A stretch of DNA of 64,000 bases from Nitrospirota bacterium (GCA_030645475.1 JAUSMA010000015.1:62001-126000), one strand, 5' to 3'. Shown: positions 53,712-60,582, counted from the first letter of the stretch. Numbers and translations are program-made. Notes: generated by a model from the sequence alone, not told the origin.

Positions 53712-54341
53712 ATGAATTTCCTGACCCCTCGATTCCTGTGTGTGCTGGCCAGCCTCTGCCTCTTCGCCAGCATGGCTGTGGCCCAAGGCCATCGCGGAGA
53801 CGTCACGATCGCAGTGATGCACGACAAAATCATCGCGTTGCCGGCCGGCGGGAGAGGGATGGAGGAATCTCTCGGGCTGAATGAAACCGTCATCGTCGCA
53901 GAGGCATGGGGACAAACCGCATTTGCCCAGACCACCAACCGGCTCTTGGGATTTCCTTCTGAGCTTCGACGGTGGACAGACGTACAGCTGGACAGCGGGG
54001 AAGAGGTCGGACGCCATCACGTCCTACCACGATTAATTCTCGCGCAAAGCGACCGACGGGTCTATGGATTCCAGGAGGGGCGAGGACATTGGACGGCTGA
54101 ACCGCTCGGAACCAGGGAGACCGTGAAGCAGCTGCATGACCGGGGACATGTCGCTGTGGCGATCACGGCCGAACGCGCCATGGCATTCTCCTCCTACACA
54201 GGTGGCATCTTCTCCATCCCCTGGTCGACCGACGAAAAGGTGTTGTCCGTAGAAGACTCACACGACTCTTATATGGTCCGGACCTCGACTCGCATGTTGG
54301 TATTCCGCTCACAGAGTACCAAATGGATGGAGGTGAAATAG
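53712..54341 (+). CDS. Exported protein with beta-propeller-like repeats
   Basis: The ATG at 53712 follows GGAGG and begins a signal peptide (LCVLASLCLFASMAVAQG). The mature ~185 residues contain repeating short beta segments that recall propeller blades (KIIALPAGGRGMEESLGLN, RVYGFQEGRGHWTAEPLG, RAMAFSSYTGGIFSIPW, RMLVFRSQSTKWMEV). No enzyme motif is seen. It is likely periplasmic. Function is unknown. Confidence 0.75.
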   Translation: MNFLTPRFLCVLASLCLFASMAVAQGHRGDVTIAVMHDKIIALPAGGRGMEESLGLNETVIVAEAWGQTAFAQTTNRLLGFPSELRRWTDVQLDSGEEVGRHHVLPRLILAQSDRRVYGFQEGRGHWTAEPLGTRETVKQLHDRGHVAVAITAERAMAFSSYTGGIFSIPWSTDEKVLSVEDSHDSYMVRTSTRMLVFRSQSTKWMEVK

Positions 54342-54485
54342 GCCAAAACAGTCTACGGGCCATCCGGCCCCTCGTCAGCTGAACCGAAAACTTGAGCCTC
54401 GCCCCTCACATTGCAGTAGCCACAAATCAAGTTTTTCTCGCCTCTACCGATATCCTCTGTAGAATTCAATACGGAGGTCCTAGCA

Positions 54486-54851
54486 ATGCAACCACGATGT
54501 CGTCTTCGAGTGCCGGTCGGCTATGCTGCCCGTATCCAAAGCGATACCGGCGCAGGAGAAGGGGTCTTGCTCGACCTCTCGCCCACGGGCTGCAAGATGC
54601 GCAGCGACATTGCGCTGAATGCAGGGGCTTACCTCACATTACACATTGCTGTCGCTCAAGAACCAACCCCCCTCGCAGTGGAAGTCTCGGTGGTGCGCTG
54701 GTGTAAAGACGGCCACATCGGCGTAGAGTTTCTTCGGTATAGACAGGGAGACCGTGAACGAGTCACCGACCTTGTCGAGCCCCTGCCACAGACTGAACTA
54801 TCTGCCCATCCCGATTACGCCACATCGACCTTAACCGCCGTCAGCTCTTAA
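54486..54851 (+). CDS. PilZ-domain protein (c-di-GMP receptor)
   Basis: The 121-residue protein has the PilZ motif RxxxR at R4-R8 (RCRLR), and the second part (D/N)xSxxG in LLDLSPTGCKMR. The domain covers residues ~4-105. PilZ proteins bind c-di-GMP and switch motility, polysaccharide or pilus functions. No effector gene is adjacent. The C-terminal ~20 residues are polar and variable. Confidence 0.88.
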   Translation: MQPRCRLRVPVGYAARIQSDTGAGEGVLLDLSPTGCKMRSDIALNAGAYLTLHIAVAQEPTPLAVEVSVVRWCKDGHIGVEFLRYRQGDRERVTDLVEPLPQTELSAHPDYATSTLTAVSS

Positions 54852-54914
54852 TTCGCTGTTCGTGCGAGACTCGCGAGACTTGCGCGAAACGCGAAGCGAA
54901 CGAGACCGGAGACA

Positions 54915-54960
54915 GTTCGAAGTTCGAGGTTTTCTGAACTTCGAACCTAGAACTTCGAAC
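54915..54960. repeat. Inverted repeat downstream of the PilZ gene
   Basis: gttcgaagttcgaggtt and aacctagaacttcgaac pair with one mismatch; the part between them also contains aacttcgaac. It lies ~64 bases beyond the PilZ stop and could be a weak terminator or a degraded repeat element. Confidence 0.6.
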
Positions 54961-55012
54961 CGCGCCTATCGCGCACATCTTGCCCGTCTCGCCCACAGCT
55001 CTACAAACACGA

Positions 55013-55052
55013 AGGCGGCCGGCCCTGAAGGACCGACCGCCTCGTTTTCAAC
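55013..55052. terminator. Terminator-like hairpin between converging genes
   Basis: aaggcggccggccc pairs with ggaccgaccgcct around a short loop. It lies downstream of the PilZ gene on one strand and of the His/Lys-rich exported gene on the other. T-rich sequence follows on the plus strand (cgttttc). Confidence 0.6.
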
Positions 55053-55077
55053 CTATGCTACCGAGTGGCGCTATCGC

Positions 55078-55386
55078 TTAGTGCTTCTCGCCCTTGTCGC
55101 CCTCTTCGTGCTTGTCGCCATGCTTCTCACGGTCTTTGTGCTTTCCACCCTTCTTATGCTCGCCATCTTTCCGGTGCTTTCCGCTCTTGCCATGCTTTCC
55201 CTTCTCGCCTTCGCCCTTAGGCGCTTCCACCGCTGGAGCTGGAGCAGGAGCGGCTGCAGGAGCCGTAACCTGAGGAGCCGGGGCGGCTGGTGCTGCGGCT
55301 GGAGCCGCATCAGGCGCTTGGGCCAAGGCACCGGTAAAAGCGTACAACACGGCGGCAGCCGTCAAAGAAGCCACTGTTCTGGTCAT
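55078..55386 (-). CDS. Small exported Ala/Pro- and Lys/His-rich protein
   Basis: The ATG at 55386 follows GGGAGGA and begins a signal peptide (AAAVLYAFTGALAQ). The first mature half is an Ala/Pro linker. The second half is a run of Lys, His, Gly and Asp/Glu repeats (KGKHGKSGKHRKDGEHKKGG). Low-complexity histidine-rich tails can bind metal ions such as nickel, zinc or copper, but no known chaperone family is recognised. The opposite reading frame also stays open, as expected for biased codons. Confidence 0.65.
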   Translation of the reverse strand: MTRTVASLTAAAVLYAFTGALAQAPDAAPAAAPAAPAPQVTAPAAAPAPAPAVEAPKGEGEKGKHGKSGKHRKDGEHKKGGKHKDREKHGDKHEEGDKGEKH

Positions 55387-55670
55387 GCGAATCCTCCCTG
55401 GATTTAGTTCAAATAGTGAGGTGGCAACCACCCCTCGGCCTCATCATCGCAAGGCCAATGCCACGGTTATGCCACAAATCGCTGCAAATTTCTCAAGAAA
55501 CTAGAAGGTCACCCCTGCCACAGAACAAATCCACTCAAAAAATGAGGCAATATGGCTGGTTCTTCCTCCATCCCGCCCCAACGAGATCAATCGAGTTAGA
55601 TGACGGTCTGGCAAGGCTTTCAGCCCCTCAACGCCAGATGAATCAGCCTGCGAATTTGAGATCCTATACC
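55387..55670. other. Gene-free region, repeat at its right end
   Basis: No ORF with coding character is found. It contains the promoter side of the His-rich gene and continues into repeat copy 4. Confidence 0.4.
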
Positions 55671-55794
55671 TAGGCTGTTCAAAATGGCCGTTCAGCAAGG
55701 CCGCAGCGAGTGAAGACCGGAGACGTACCCTCAGGGGTACGTTGAGGATCTGAACGATGCGAGAACGATGCTGGCGGACTTTTTCAACAGCCTA
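55671..55794. repeat. Palindromic intergenic repeat, family 1, copy 4
   Basis: The 124 bp copy has ends taggctgttcaaaa and tttttcaacagccta. The left arm continues into gttCAGCAAGGCCGCAGCGAG, and the centre holds gtaccctcaggggtac. It ends exactly at the stop codon of the DUF5069 gene: the last three bases (cta) are the reverse complement of its TAG. Confidence 0.88.
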
Positions 55795-56232
55795 GAGACG
55801 TCCTTCGTCGAGTTCGATCGCATCCACCCATGTCGAAGCAGGAGGGAGAGAGCTGACCGCGACGCCACGCTTCTTGGCAACATCATCCAGCCGCCCCTGA
55901 AGCCGGGCACGAGTGGCGTCATCTTTCGGACCGGACGACAGCAGCCCCTGCGTCCACTGCGCGATCTCCTCGTGCGAATGCGGCTTGCCATTCGCCACGA
56001 CCCAGGCGAGCAACTGCTCATCCGTCCCACCGGCCAATACTTGTTGCTCAAACGCCTTCGGATCGATCTGCAGAAAATCGACCAGGTACTTATCGAACCC
56101 AGCGGTGATGTAGTTGTAGTCCTGAATCTTGCCTGCATGCCGCAGACGAATCTTATCGATAAACCGCCCCAAGTGGGCAATGCCACCGAGAAGGGCTTTA
56201 GGACTACGGGGATAGGTTTGTTGCGTCATCAT
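55792..56232 (-). CDS. DUF5069-domain protein
   Basis: The start is one of three consecutive ATGs; the one at 56232 is chosen for the spacing to GGAGA. The ~146-residue protein carries the DUF5069 pattern (LGGIAHLGRFIDKIRLRHAGKIQDYNYITAGFDKYLVDFLQI, the acidic LLAWV helix, and HSHEEIAQWTQGLLSSGP). The family is uncharacterised. The TAG stop lies in the terminal inverted repeat of element copy 4, so that element has shaped the C-terminus. Confidence 0.85.
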   Translation of the reverse strand: MMTQQTYPRSPKALLGGIAHLGRFIDKIRLRHAGKIQDYNYITAGFDKYLVDFLQIDPKAFEQQVLAGGTDEQLLAWVVANGKPHSHEEIAQWTQGLLSSGPKDDATRARLQGRLDDVAKKRGVAVSSLPPASTWVDAIELDEGRL

Positions 56233-56794
56233 CATTTCTCCAGATTTGTGATTGTTCAAAACATACAGATGAGGAAGAGAGAAGTCTAGGAGGGGTAATC
56301 CACTTGACGAGCGCTGACATGCTGCCGCTGCTCCCCACCTCCCAGAACGGCCCTTCCGGGCTTGGCAGAGCGGAAGCCTTCTGGAATTCCTTCGGCTGCG
56401 GTCAACGACCGCAGTACCTCAGTCAGTTCCAGCTTTCCCAGCGCGCATGATCCATGAGGGCTCTACTGCAACTGCAGACACGCCGCTACGACAAGCCAGT
56501 ATGCTCATAGTCTACATACTGGCGGGCGGGCTCGCCCCTCCCGACCTCAACGTACTGCTTCGAGTACGCCTCGGCCTCTCGGGGCTCCGCGCGCCCGTCT
56601 CGCTTGGCGTCTCCACAGTTTCGTAACGAGCCCCCATGAATCAAGCACGCTAGCCAAGCCTCGGTGGGTCCCCGTTCTTCCGGTGAGGTCGCGCGGCAGC
56701 ATGCCAGCGCTCGGAGAAATCAACGGTTCGTAAATTCTTTTCTTTGCATGAACCTATTCTTTGCCGAGCGCCAGTCTTACGTACACATTTGCGG
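56233..56794. other. Gene-free ~560 bp with palindromic segments
   Basis: No coding ORF is found on either strand. It includes GC-rich hairpin-prone words (56520-56630, around tactgcttcgagtacgcctcggcctctcggggctcc) that look like another degraded repeat. It leads into the integron-like remnant. Confidence 0.4.
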
Positions 56795-56854
56795 GTTTAG
56801 CGTTGGCGGTAACCGGCCTGCCGGAGGCAGGTTCGGTTGCCAGAAGGGTTAGGC
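56795..56854 (-). repeat. attC-like site of cassette C
   Basis: On the minus strand it begins with GCCTAAC (56848-56854) right after the gene end. It continues with a stem, CCTGCC-TCC-GGCAGG flanked by CAACCG and CGGTTA with unpaired bases, and ends near GCTAAAC (56795-56801). The outer core deviates from the GTTRRRY consensus by one base. Confidence 0.6.
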
Positions 56855-56861
56855 AAATGAA

Positions 56862-57134
56862 TCACTTGCAGCTGAATTGAACTTCAGCACCGGCGAACGA
56901 AGAGTAAGGCATATAAGGTTTCGCATCCGAGCTTTGTACTGACATTTGCTTTTCTTGCTTCGCACAGAATGCGGCGGCCTCTTTTAAAATTTCTACTTTC
57001 GTTGCGTTTCCGTTGTAAGCCCATGCATCCTCTTTTGCATAGACGTAGTTACCTCCACCGAGATCAACGATGCCTGAATTTGTTGCGCACCCAGACAGTG
57101 CCAGTGGGATAAGTGCAACAATAATAATTCGCAT
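56862..57134 (-). CDS. Cassette C: small lipoprotein
   Basis: The ATG at 57134 follows GAGGAG and lies ~24 bases after the core GTTAGGC, typical of integron cassettes. The 90-residue protein has a lipoprotein signal (LIPLALSGCATNSG). The mature part has a conserved-looking NYVYAKEDAWAYNGNATK segment and two cysteines (FCAKQ and the final FSCK). It is a small periplasmic lipoprotein of unknown function. Cassettes often carry such short exported proteins. Confidence 0.65.
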   Translation of the reverse strand: MRIIIVALIPLALSGCATNSGIVDLGGGNYVYAKEDAWAYNGNATKVEILKEAAAFCAKQEKQMSVQSSDAKPYMPYSSFAGAEVQFSCK

Positions 57135-57157
57135 ATTTACTCCTCGAAGATTGAGTT

Positions 57158-57164
57158 GCCTAAC
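57158..57164 (-). other. Core site preceding cassette C
   Basis: On the minus strand GTTAGGC, with upstream GGCCTGAACATT. The segment resembles the 3' half of an attC, but its partner 5' half is unclear. An attI-like site is an alternative, given the integrase fragment ~140 bases upstream. Confidence 0.5.
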
Positions 57165-57598
57165 AATGTTCAGGCCGATCCGCATAAGAGCCGAGCCTGC
57201 CATTTCTGTCCGCGTAACACGCCATCAATGATCGTGAACAATATCCCATAATCGACGGGGGTCCTATGCGGATCCGCATAACAGCACCTCCGAAAGGGGG
57301 TTCAAAGTCCGTCCAGCGGACTGCGAACAGCCCCTGGCCCTCGGCTGAGCACATGCGTGATGATCATTGTCGTTTTGACGTCGCGATGCCCCAAGAACTC
57401 CTAATGGTTCGAATGTCAAAGCCGCTTTCGGGCAGATGCGCGGCAGAAACAACTGTGGCTGCCACCTTTGCTTTCTCCACGAGAGATACAGGAGCCTGAT
57501 TACTTTATTTTTCCTGCTCAACAAGATGCAAAGTCAAGCAACGCCCCCGCACTTTGACGTGAGGTGCGCGTATACGCGCGTCGCTCTCAATCCGCGGG
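57165..57598 (-). other. Gap in the array between cassette B and the core of cassette C
   Basis: This 434 bp contains the intI fragment (57302-57447). A repeat-like stretch is close by, with GTTATGCGGATCCGCATA on the minus strand (near 57262-57281) and TTATGCGGATCGG (near 57172-57186). These could be remains of an attI site or an old attC. No complete gene is seen. Confidence 0.45.
57302..57447 (-). pseudogene. Integron integrase (intI) C-terminal fragment, frameshifted
   Basis: From 57400 down to a stop at 57302 the minus strand reads, in one frame, [16 protein letters not shown]...[10 protein letters not shown]. That closely follows the C-terminus of IntI integrases (LGHxDVxTTMIYTHVL...GVRSPLD). 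The preceding codons in a shifted frame read HLPESGFDIRTI, matching the next upstream IntI segment. One base is missing at about 57402. The nucleophile Tyr (IYTHV) is replaced by Ile. The remaining ~50 residues represent about one seventh of an integrase. No intact copy is in the window. Confidence 0.7.
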
Positions 57599-58159
57599 CT
57601 AGACCTTATCACCGACCATCCTTTCGGCGTGTTGTAACAGCTTGACCCAGAACTCCAAACCACCGACGTGCTCCGGTTTAACACCGTCGCCATCGAGAGC
57701 TGTTGCGTCAAACGTGAACGTCGAGCCGTTATCAAGGACGATTGGATAAGCATTTCGGTATTTCTGGAACACGAGCCACTTGGGGCGCCACGGATTGTGG
57801 GCGAACGCGTTACGCAGTTGGCTCACCATGACTCTGATCCCGACCCGATTAACATCAGTATCAGCTGATAGCTTGTCGAACACTTGATCGAATGTTTCGT
57901 CGACAGTGAGGGCAGAGGCGCTAAGCGCAATGAGAACGAGGTTGGACGCTCCGAGTTGGAGGTCTTGAGCTGTTCCTTCCGGAAAGGATGGAAGAAACAC
58001 GCCAGCACCTCCAGTAATCACACTGACCTCGTGCTTGAATATCCCTGCATCGATCCGACCGGACAGTACCTCGGCATTCAGCCGGAACGCCAAATTCAGA
58101 ACCGCTTGTGCGGTAGCGATCTTGTTCGCTGGATTTTCGATACCATGACCGCTTGCCAT
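57599..58159 (-). CDS. Cassette B: HEPN-like protein
   Basis: The 186-residue soluble protein begins six bases from the core GTTAGAT (58164-58170) and has no clear Shine-Dalgarno. Its central helical part contains SQLRNAFAHNPWRP, which fits R-x4-H of the HEPN RNase fold. HEPN proteins are common in toxin-antitoxin and defence systems. The N-terminal half is a helical bundle of unknown type. Codon use and lower GC differ from the chromosome. Without an adjacent antitoxin gene the toxin reading is open, and it may work alone or with the next cassettes. Confidence 0.6.
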   Translation of the reverse strand: MASGHGIENPANKIATAQAVLNLAFRLNAEVLSGRIDAGIFKHEVSVITGGAGVFLPSFPEGTAQDLQLGASNLVLIALSASALTVDETFDQVFDKLSADTDVNRVGIRVMVSQLRNAFAHNPWRPKWLVFQKYRNAYPIVLDNGSTFTFDATALDGDGVKPEHVGGLEFWVKLLQHAERMVGDKV

Positions 58160-58163
58160 AGAG

Positions 58164-58226
58164 ATCTAACGGGAAGCTAAGGGTCGCCGCGCTTGCGTGG
58201 CATCCCGCTTGAGCGCATGGTTAGAC
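58164..58226 (-). repeat. attC site between cassettes A and B
   Basis: The minus strand reads GTCTAAC at 58220-58226 directly after the TAA stop of cassette A, then GCTCAAGCGGGATGCC, a variable part, GGCGACCC, GCTTCCC, and GTTAGAT at 58164-58170. The outer cores are complementary. AAGC/GCTT pairs in the way seen in classical attC sites. At 63 bp this is the clearest site in the array. Confidence 0.85.
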
Positions 58227-58589
58227 TTAGCCATTGGTTGGCAAGACCATTGGTATGGTGAACTGTATGCGAGATTGTGAGGTATTGGACGCATCACTCT
58301 TTCCCTGACTGCCAAGTGCTACCATGCCAACCATCAAGCCTACTCCACCTTTAGTTTCGGTGCCTTGAGCAACGGAAACAGCAACATCAAAATTTATACT
58401 TTGAACAGCTTGGCGCATCTTTTTATCTTCGGATACATAACCATAGACCTTTGCATCAGCTGTTCCATGAGCTCCGACTACACTACGAGGGTTTACAATT
58501 GCACTTGTCCCCTTAAGCGCGATACTTGCCTCGTCAATGCCCTGAGCGATTTGCACTAAAGTTTCTTTAATGAAATTTCGTAAGTCCAT
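58227..58589 (-). CDS. Cassette A: trypco2-like protein
   Basis: The ATG at 58589 has GAGGAA upstream and lies 14 bases after the core GTTAGAC. The 120-residue protein has a helical start (MDLRNFIKETLVQIAQGID) and a C-terminal beta part (INFDVAVSVAQGTETKGGVG, QSRIQFTIPMVLP). This resembles the trypsin-co-occurring domain (trypco2) found with proteases in conflict systems, a resemblance from memory. The stop TAA abuts the attC. Function is unknown. Confidence 0.6.
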   Translation of the reverse strand: MDLRNFIKETLVQIAQGIDEASIALKGTSAIVNPRSVVGAHGTADAKVYGYVSEDKKMRQAVQSINFDVAVSVAQGTETKGGVGLMVGMVALGSQGKSDASNTSQSRIQFTIPMVLPTNG

Positions 58590-58603
58590 AAAAATTCCTC
58601 TAT

Positions 58604-58610
58604 GTCTAAC
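58604..58610 (-). other. Core site preceding cassette A
   Basis: GTTAGAC on the minus strand, 14 bases before the start codon. No clear attC or attI lies further upstream: the next ~70 bases hold a hairpin-prone stretch (gttacc...ggtaac type) but no recognisable partner site. Confidence 0.5.
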
Positions 58611-58938
58611 TATTAAGTGAGCAGCGGAAGGGACATGGCTACAGGTAACCTATCCCTGCCTGCGCCAGAACTCTGGTTACTGAAAAGCTGAGAGATCATC
58701 CGCATTTCGAGGATCTGTGTCAATAACGACCCACAAGAATACACTGCCATTCGCGCGACCTATCTTCCTATTGGAAGATTCAAATGGCGGCTGGAACTGT
58801 TTCAGACTTCAATTAGGTGTGTCGGAGCGAAGAGCGAACTTTTCGAAGGACCAGGGATGGGGGCTGATTGATCTTCCACCGCGCGCGTCTTCTCACTTCC
58901 CCATTTCATTTTCAAGGGTAGCCTGGTCGATCCTCAAT
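58611..58938. other. Region upstream of the cassette array, no gene seen
   Basis: About 330 bp with no ORF of coding character. It contains a GGTAACC..CTGGTTAC type imperfect palindrome near 58654-58680, and at its right end leads into the family 2 repeat. The promoter of the cassette array should lie here. Confidence 0.4.
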
Positions 58939-59095
58939 TGCGCGCGTCGAACGAGCACATTCTGATCGTGCGCGTTCCGCGAGCAGGAGGACGGCAAGGC
59001 TATCCTTCCCATCCTTCGGAGGCCGCGCGTTGCGCGAGCACAGAAGAGCATCAGGCTCCATCCCCTCCGCATTCTGCGAGCAGAGGAGATTGACC
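58939..59095. repeat. GC-rich intergenic repeat, family 2, copy 2
   Basis: cgcgcgtcgaacgagcacattctgatcgtgcgcgttccgcgagca and gccgcgcgttgcgcgagcacag appear with the same spacing as at 11582-11684. A further unit (ttctgcgagcagag) continues to 59095. The copy lies downstream of gltD, whereas copy 1 lies inside an operon. Confidence 0.7.
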
Positions 59096-59118
59096 AGGGT
59101 GGACTTAGATTTAATCGA

Positions 59119-59128
59119 GGGGGGGGGG
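59119..59128. repeat. Run of ten G residues just beyond gltD
   Basis: A homopolymer (gggggggggg) begins three bases beyond the gltD stop codon on the minus strand (where it reads as ten C). Homopolymers of this length are prone to slippage. Here it lies outside the coding sequence. Confidence 0.7.
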
Positions 59129-59131
59129 AAT

Positions 59132-60568
59132 TTAGGAGGCTGACTTTTTGGCAGACTTGCCTGCACGCAGGTATTGATCAACCCCCGCCGCCATCTTGCG
59201 CCCTTCGGCAATCGCCCAAACGATGAGTGAGGCGCCGCGCTTGGTGTCGCCGCCGGCAAAGACGCCGTCGAGGTTGGTCATGAAGCCTTCGTCCACCGAC
59301 ACGGCACCACGGGCGTCATACTTCACGCCAAGGCTATCGAGCAGGCCGTTCTTCACCGGGCCGGTGAAGCCCATCGCCAGTAGGATCAAATCCGCATCCA
59401 TCGTGAAGTCGCTGTTGGGAATCGGCATGAACTTACCGCCTTCGAACTTCACCTGATTGCCGTGAAGCTTCGTGACCTGGCCATTCTCGCCGGTGAACTT
59501 GGTGGTCGAAATGCTCCATTGCCGGTCGCAGCCCTCTTCATGCGCATGCGAGGTGCGAAGCTGCATCGGCCACAGCGGCCAGGGTGTCGAACCCGCGCGG
59601 GTTGGGGGCGGCTCCGGCATCACTTCAAACTGATGGGCTTCGACGCAGCCCTGCCGATGGGCGGTACCGAGACAGTCCGAGCCGGTGTCGCCGCCGCCGA
59701 TGATGATGACGCGCTTGCCCTTCGCCAGGATCGGCTCGTCCGTCACGGGAAGGCCCGACGTGCGTCTGTTCTGCTGGGTCAAGAACTCCATCGCGAGATG
59801 CACGCCCTTGAGTTCGCGGCCAGGAATCGGCAGCTCGCGGGCCTGCTCTGCCCCCATGGTCAGGCCGACGGCGTCGAACTGCTTCCGCAACTGCTCACCC
59901 GTGATGTCTGTCCCAATCGTCACGCCGGTCTTGAACTCGACCCCCTCGGCCTTCATCTGATCCAGGCGCCGGTCGATGACCCACTTTTCCATTTTGAAAT
60001 CGGGGATGCCGTAGCGCAGCAGGCCGCCGATACGATCGGACTTCTCGAAAAGCGTGACGCGATGGCCGGCACGCGCAAGCTGCTGCGCAGCGGCCATACC
60101 CGCCGGACCTGACCCGATAATCGCCACCGTCTTGCCCGTCTTCACCACTGGAAGAATCGGTTCGACGTAGCCCTCATTGAAGCCACGATCGATGATGTTC
60201 CACTCGAGAATCCGAATCGAGACCGGATCTTCGTTGATGCCGAGCACGCAGGCCCCTTCACAGGGCGCCGGGCAGAGGCGGCCGGTGAACTCGGGGAAAT
60301 TGTTCGTCGTATGGAGCGCCTTGAGCGCGTCTTTCCAGCGGCCACGATAAACGAGATCGTTCCACTCGGGAATCAGGTTCACGACCGGACAACCGGTCGA
60401 CCCCTGACAGAAGGGCACGCCGCAATCCATACAACGCGCGCCTTGCGTCTTGAGCTTCTCCTCGGCGAGCGGCTCGTACATTTCCTTCCACTCAAGCACG
60501 CGCAGCTCGACCGGTTTCCGCTTGGGGCCCTCACGGGCGAATTTCATGAAACCTTTTGGATCACCCAT
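59132..60568 (-). CDS. gltD: Glutamate synthase small subunit (NADPH, GltD)
   Basis: The 478-residue flavoprotein has an N-terminal cysteine-rich Fe-S region (CMDCGVPFCQGSTGCPV, TGRLCPAPCEGACVLGI). An FAD-binding Rossmann motif follows (VAIIGSGPAGMAAAQQLARAGHRVTLFE), with an NAD(P)H-binding motif in VIIIGGGDTGSDCLGTA. The C-terminal ATG-like segment is GVFAGGDTKRGASLIVWAIAEG. With GltB it makes glutamate from glutamine and 2-oxoglutarate. It is separated from gltB by 145 bp containing repeats. Confidence 0.95.
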   Translation of the reverse strand: MGDPKGFMKFAREGPKRKPVELRVLEWKEMYEPLAEEKLKTQGARCMDCGVPFCQGSTGCPVVNLIPEWNDLVYRGRWKDALKALHTTNNFPEFTGRLCPAPCEGACVLGINEDPVSIRILEWNIIDRGFNEGYVEPILPVVKTGKTVAIIGSGPAGMAAAQQLARAGHRVTLFEKSDRIGGLLRYGIPDFKMEKWVIDRRLDQMKAEGVEFKTGVTIGTDITGEQLRKQFDAVGLTMGAEQARELPIPGRELKGVHLAMEFLTQQNRRTSGLPVTDEPILAKGKRVIIIGGGDTGSDCLGTAHRQGCVEAHQFEVMPEPPPTRAGSTPWPLWPMQLRTSHAHEEGCDRQWSISTTKFTGENGQVTKLHGNQVKFEGGKFMPIPNSDFTMDADLILLAMGFTGPVKNGLLDSLGVKYDARGAVSVDEGFMTNLDGVFAGGDTKRGASLIVWAIAEGRKMAAGVDQYLRAGKSAKKSAS

Positions 60569-60582
60569 TTCTTCTAGTCCTA

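Larger units (their letters stand above)
56795..58610 (-). mobile_element. Integron-cassette array remnant without a working integrase (CALIN-like)
   Basis: On the minus strand, attC-like sites and GTTRRRY-type core sites border three genes that share one orientation. Core and attC signals are at 58604-58610 (GTTAGAC), 58164-58226 (full attC), 57158-57164 (GTTAGGC) and 56795-56854 (attC with a weak outer core). The first gene sits 14 bases from its core site and its stop abuts the next attC. The cassette DNA has lower GC than the surrounding chromosome. The only integrase trace is the frameshifted fragment at 57302-57447. Confidence 0.75.

Noticed and set aside
54862-55407. 181-codon plus-strand frame opposite the His/Lys-rich gene
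   Set aside because: The Leu-rich start and Arg-rich end are a mirror of the repetitive minus-strand gene, which has a signal peptide and a good Shine-Dalgarno.
57264-57524. 86-codon minus-strand ORF and the 77-codon plus-strand ORF at 57266-57499
   Set aside because: They run across the frameshifted integrase fragment. Neither product resembles a protein, and their openness reflects the mixed frames.
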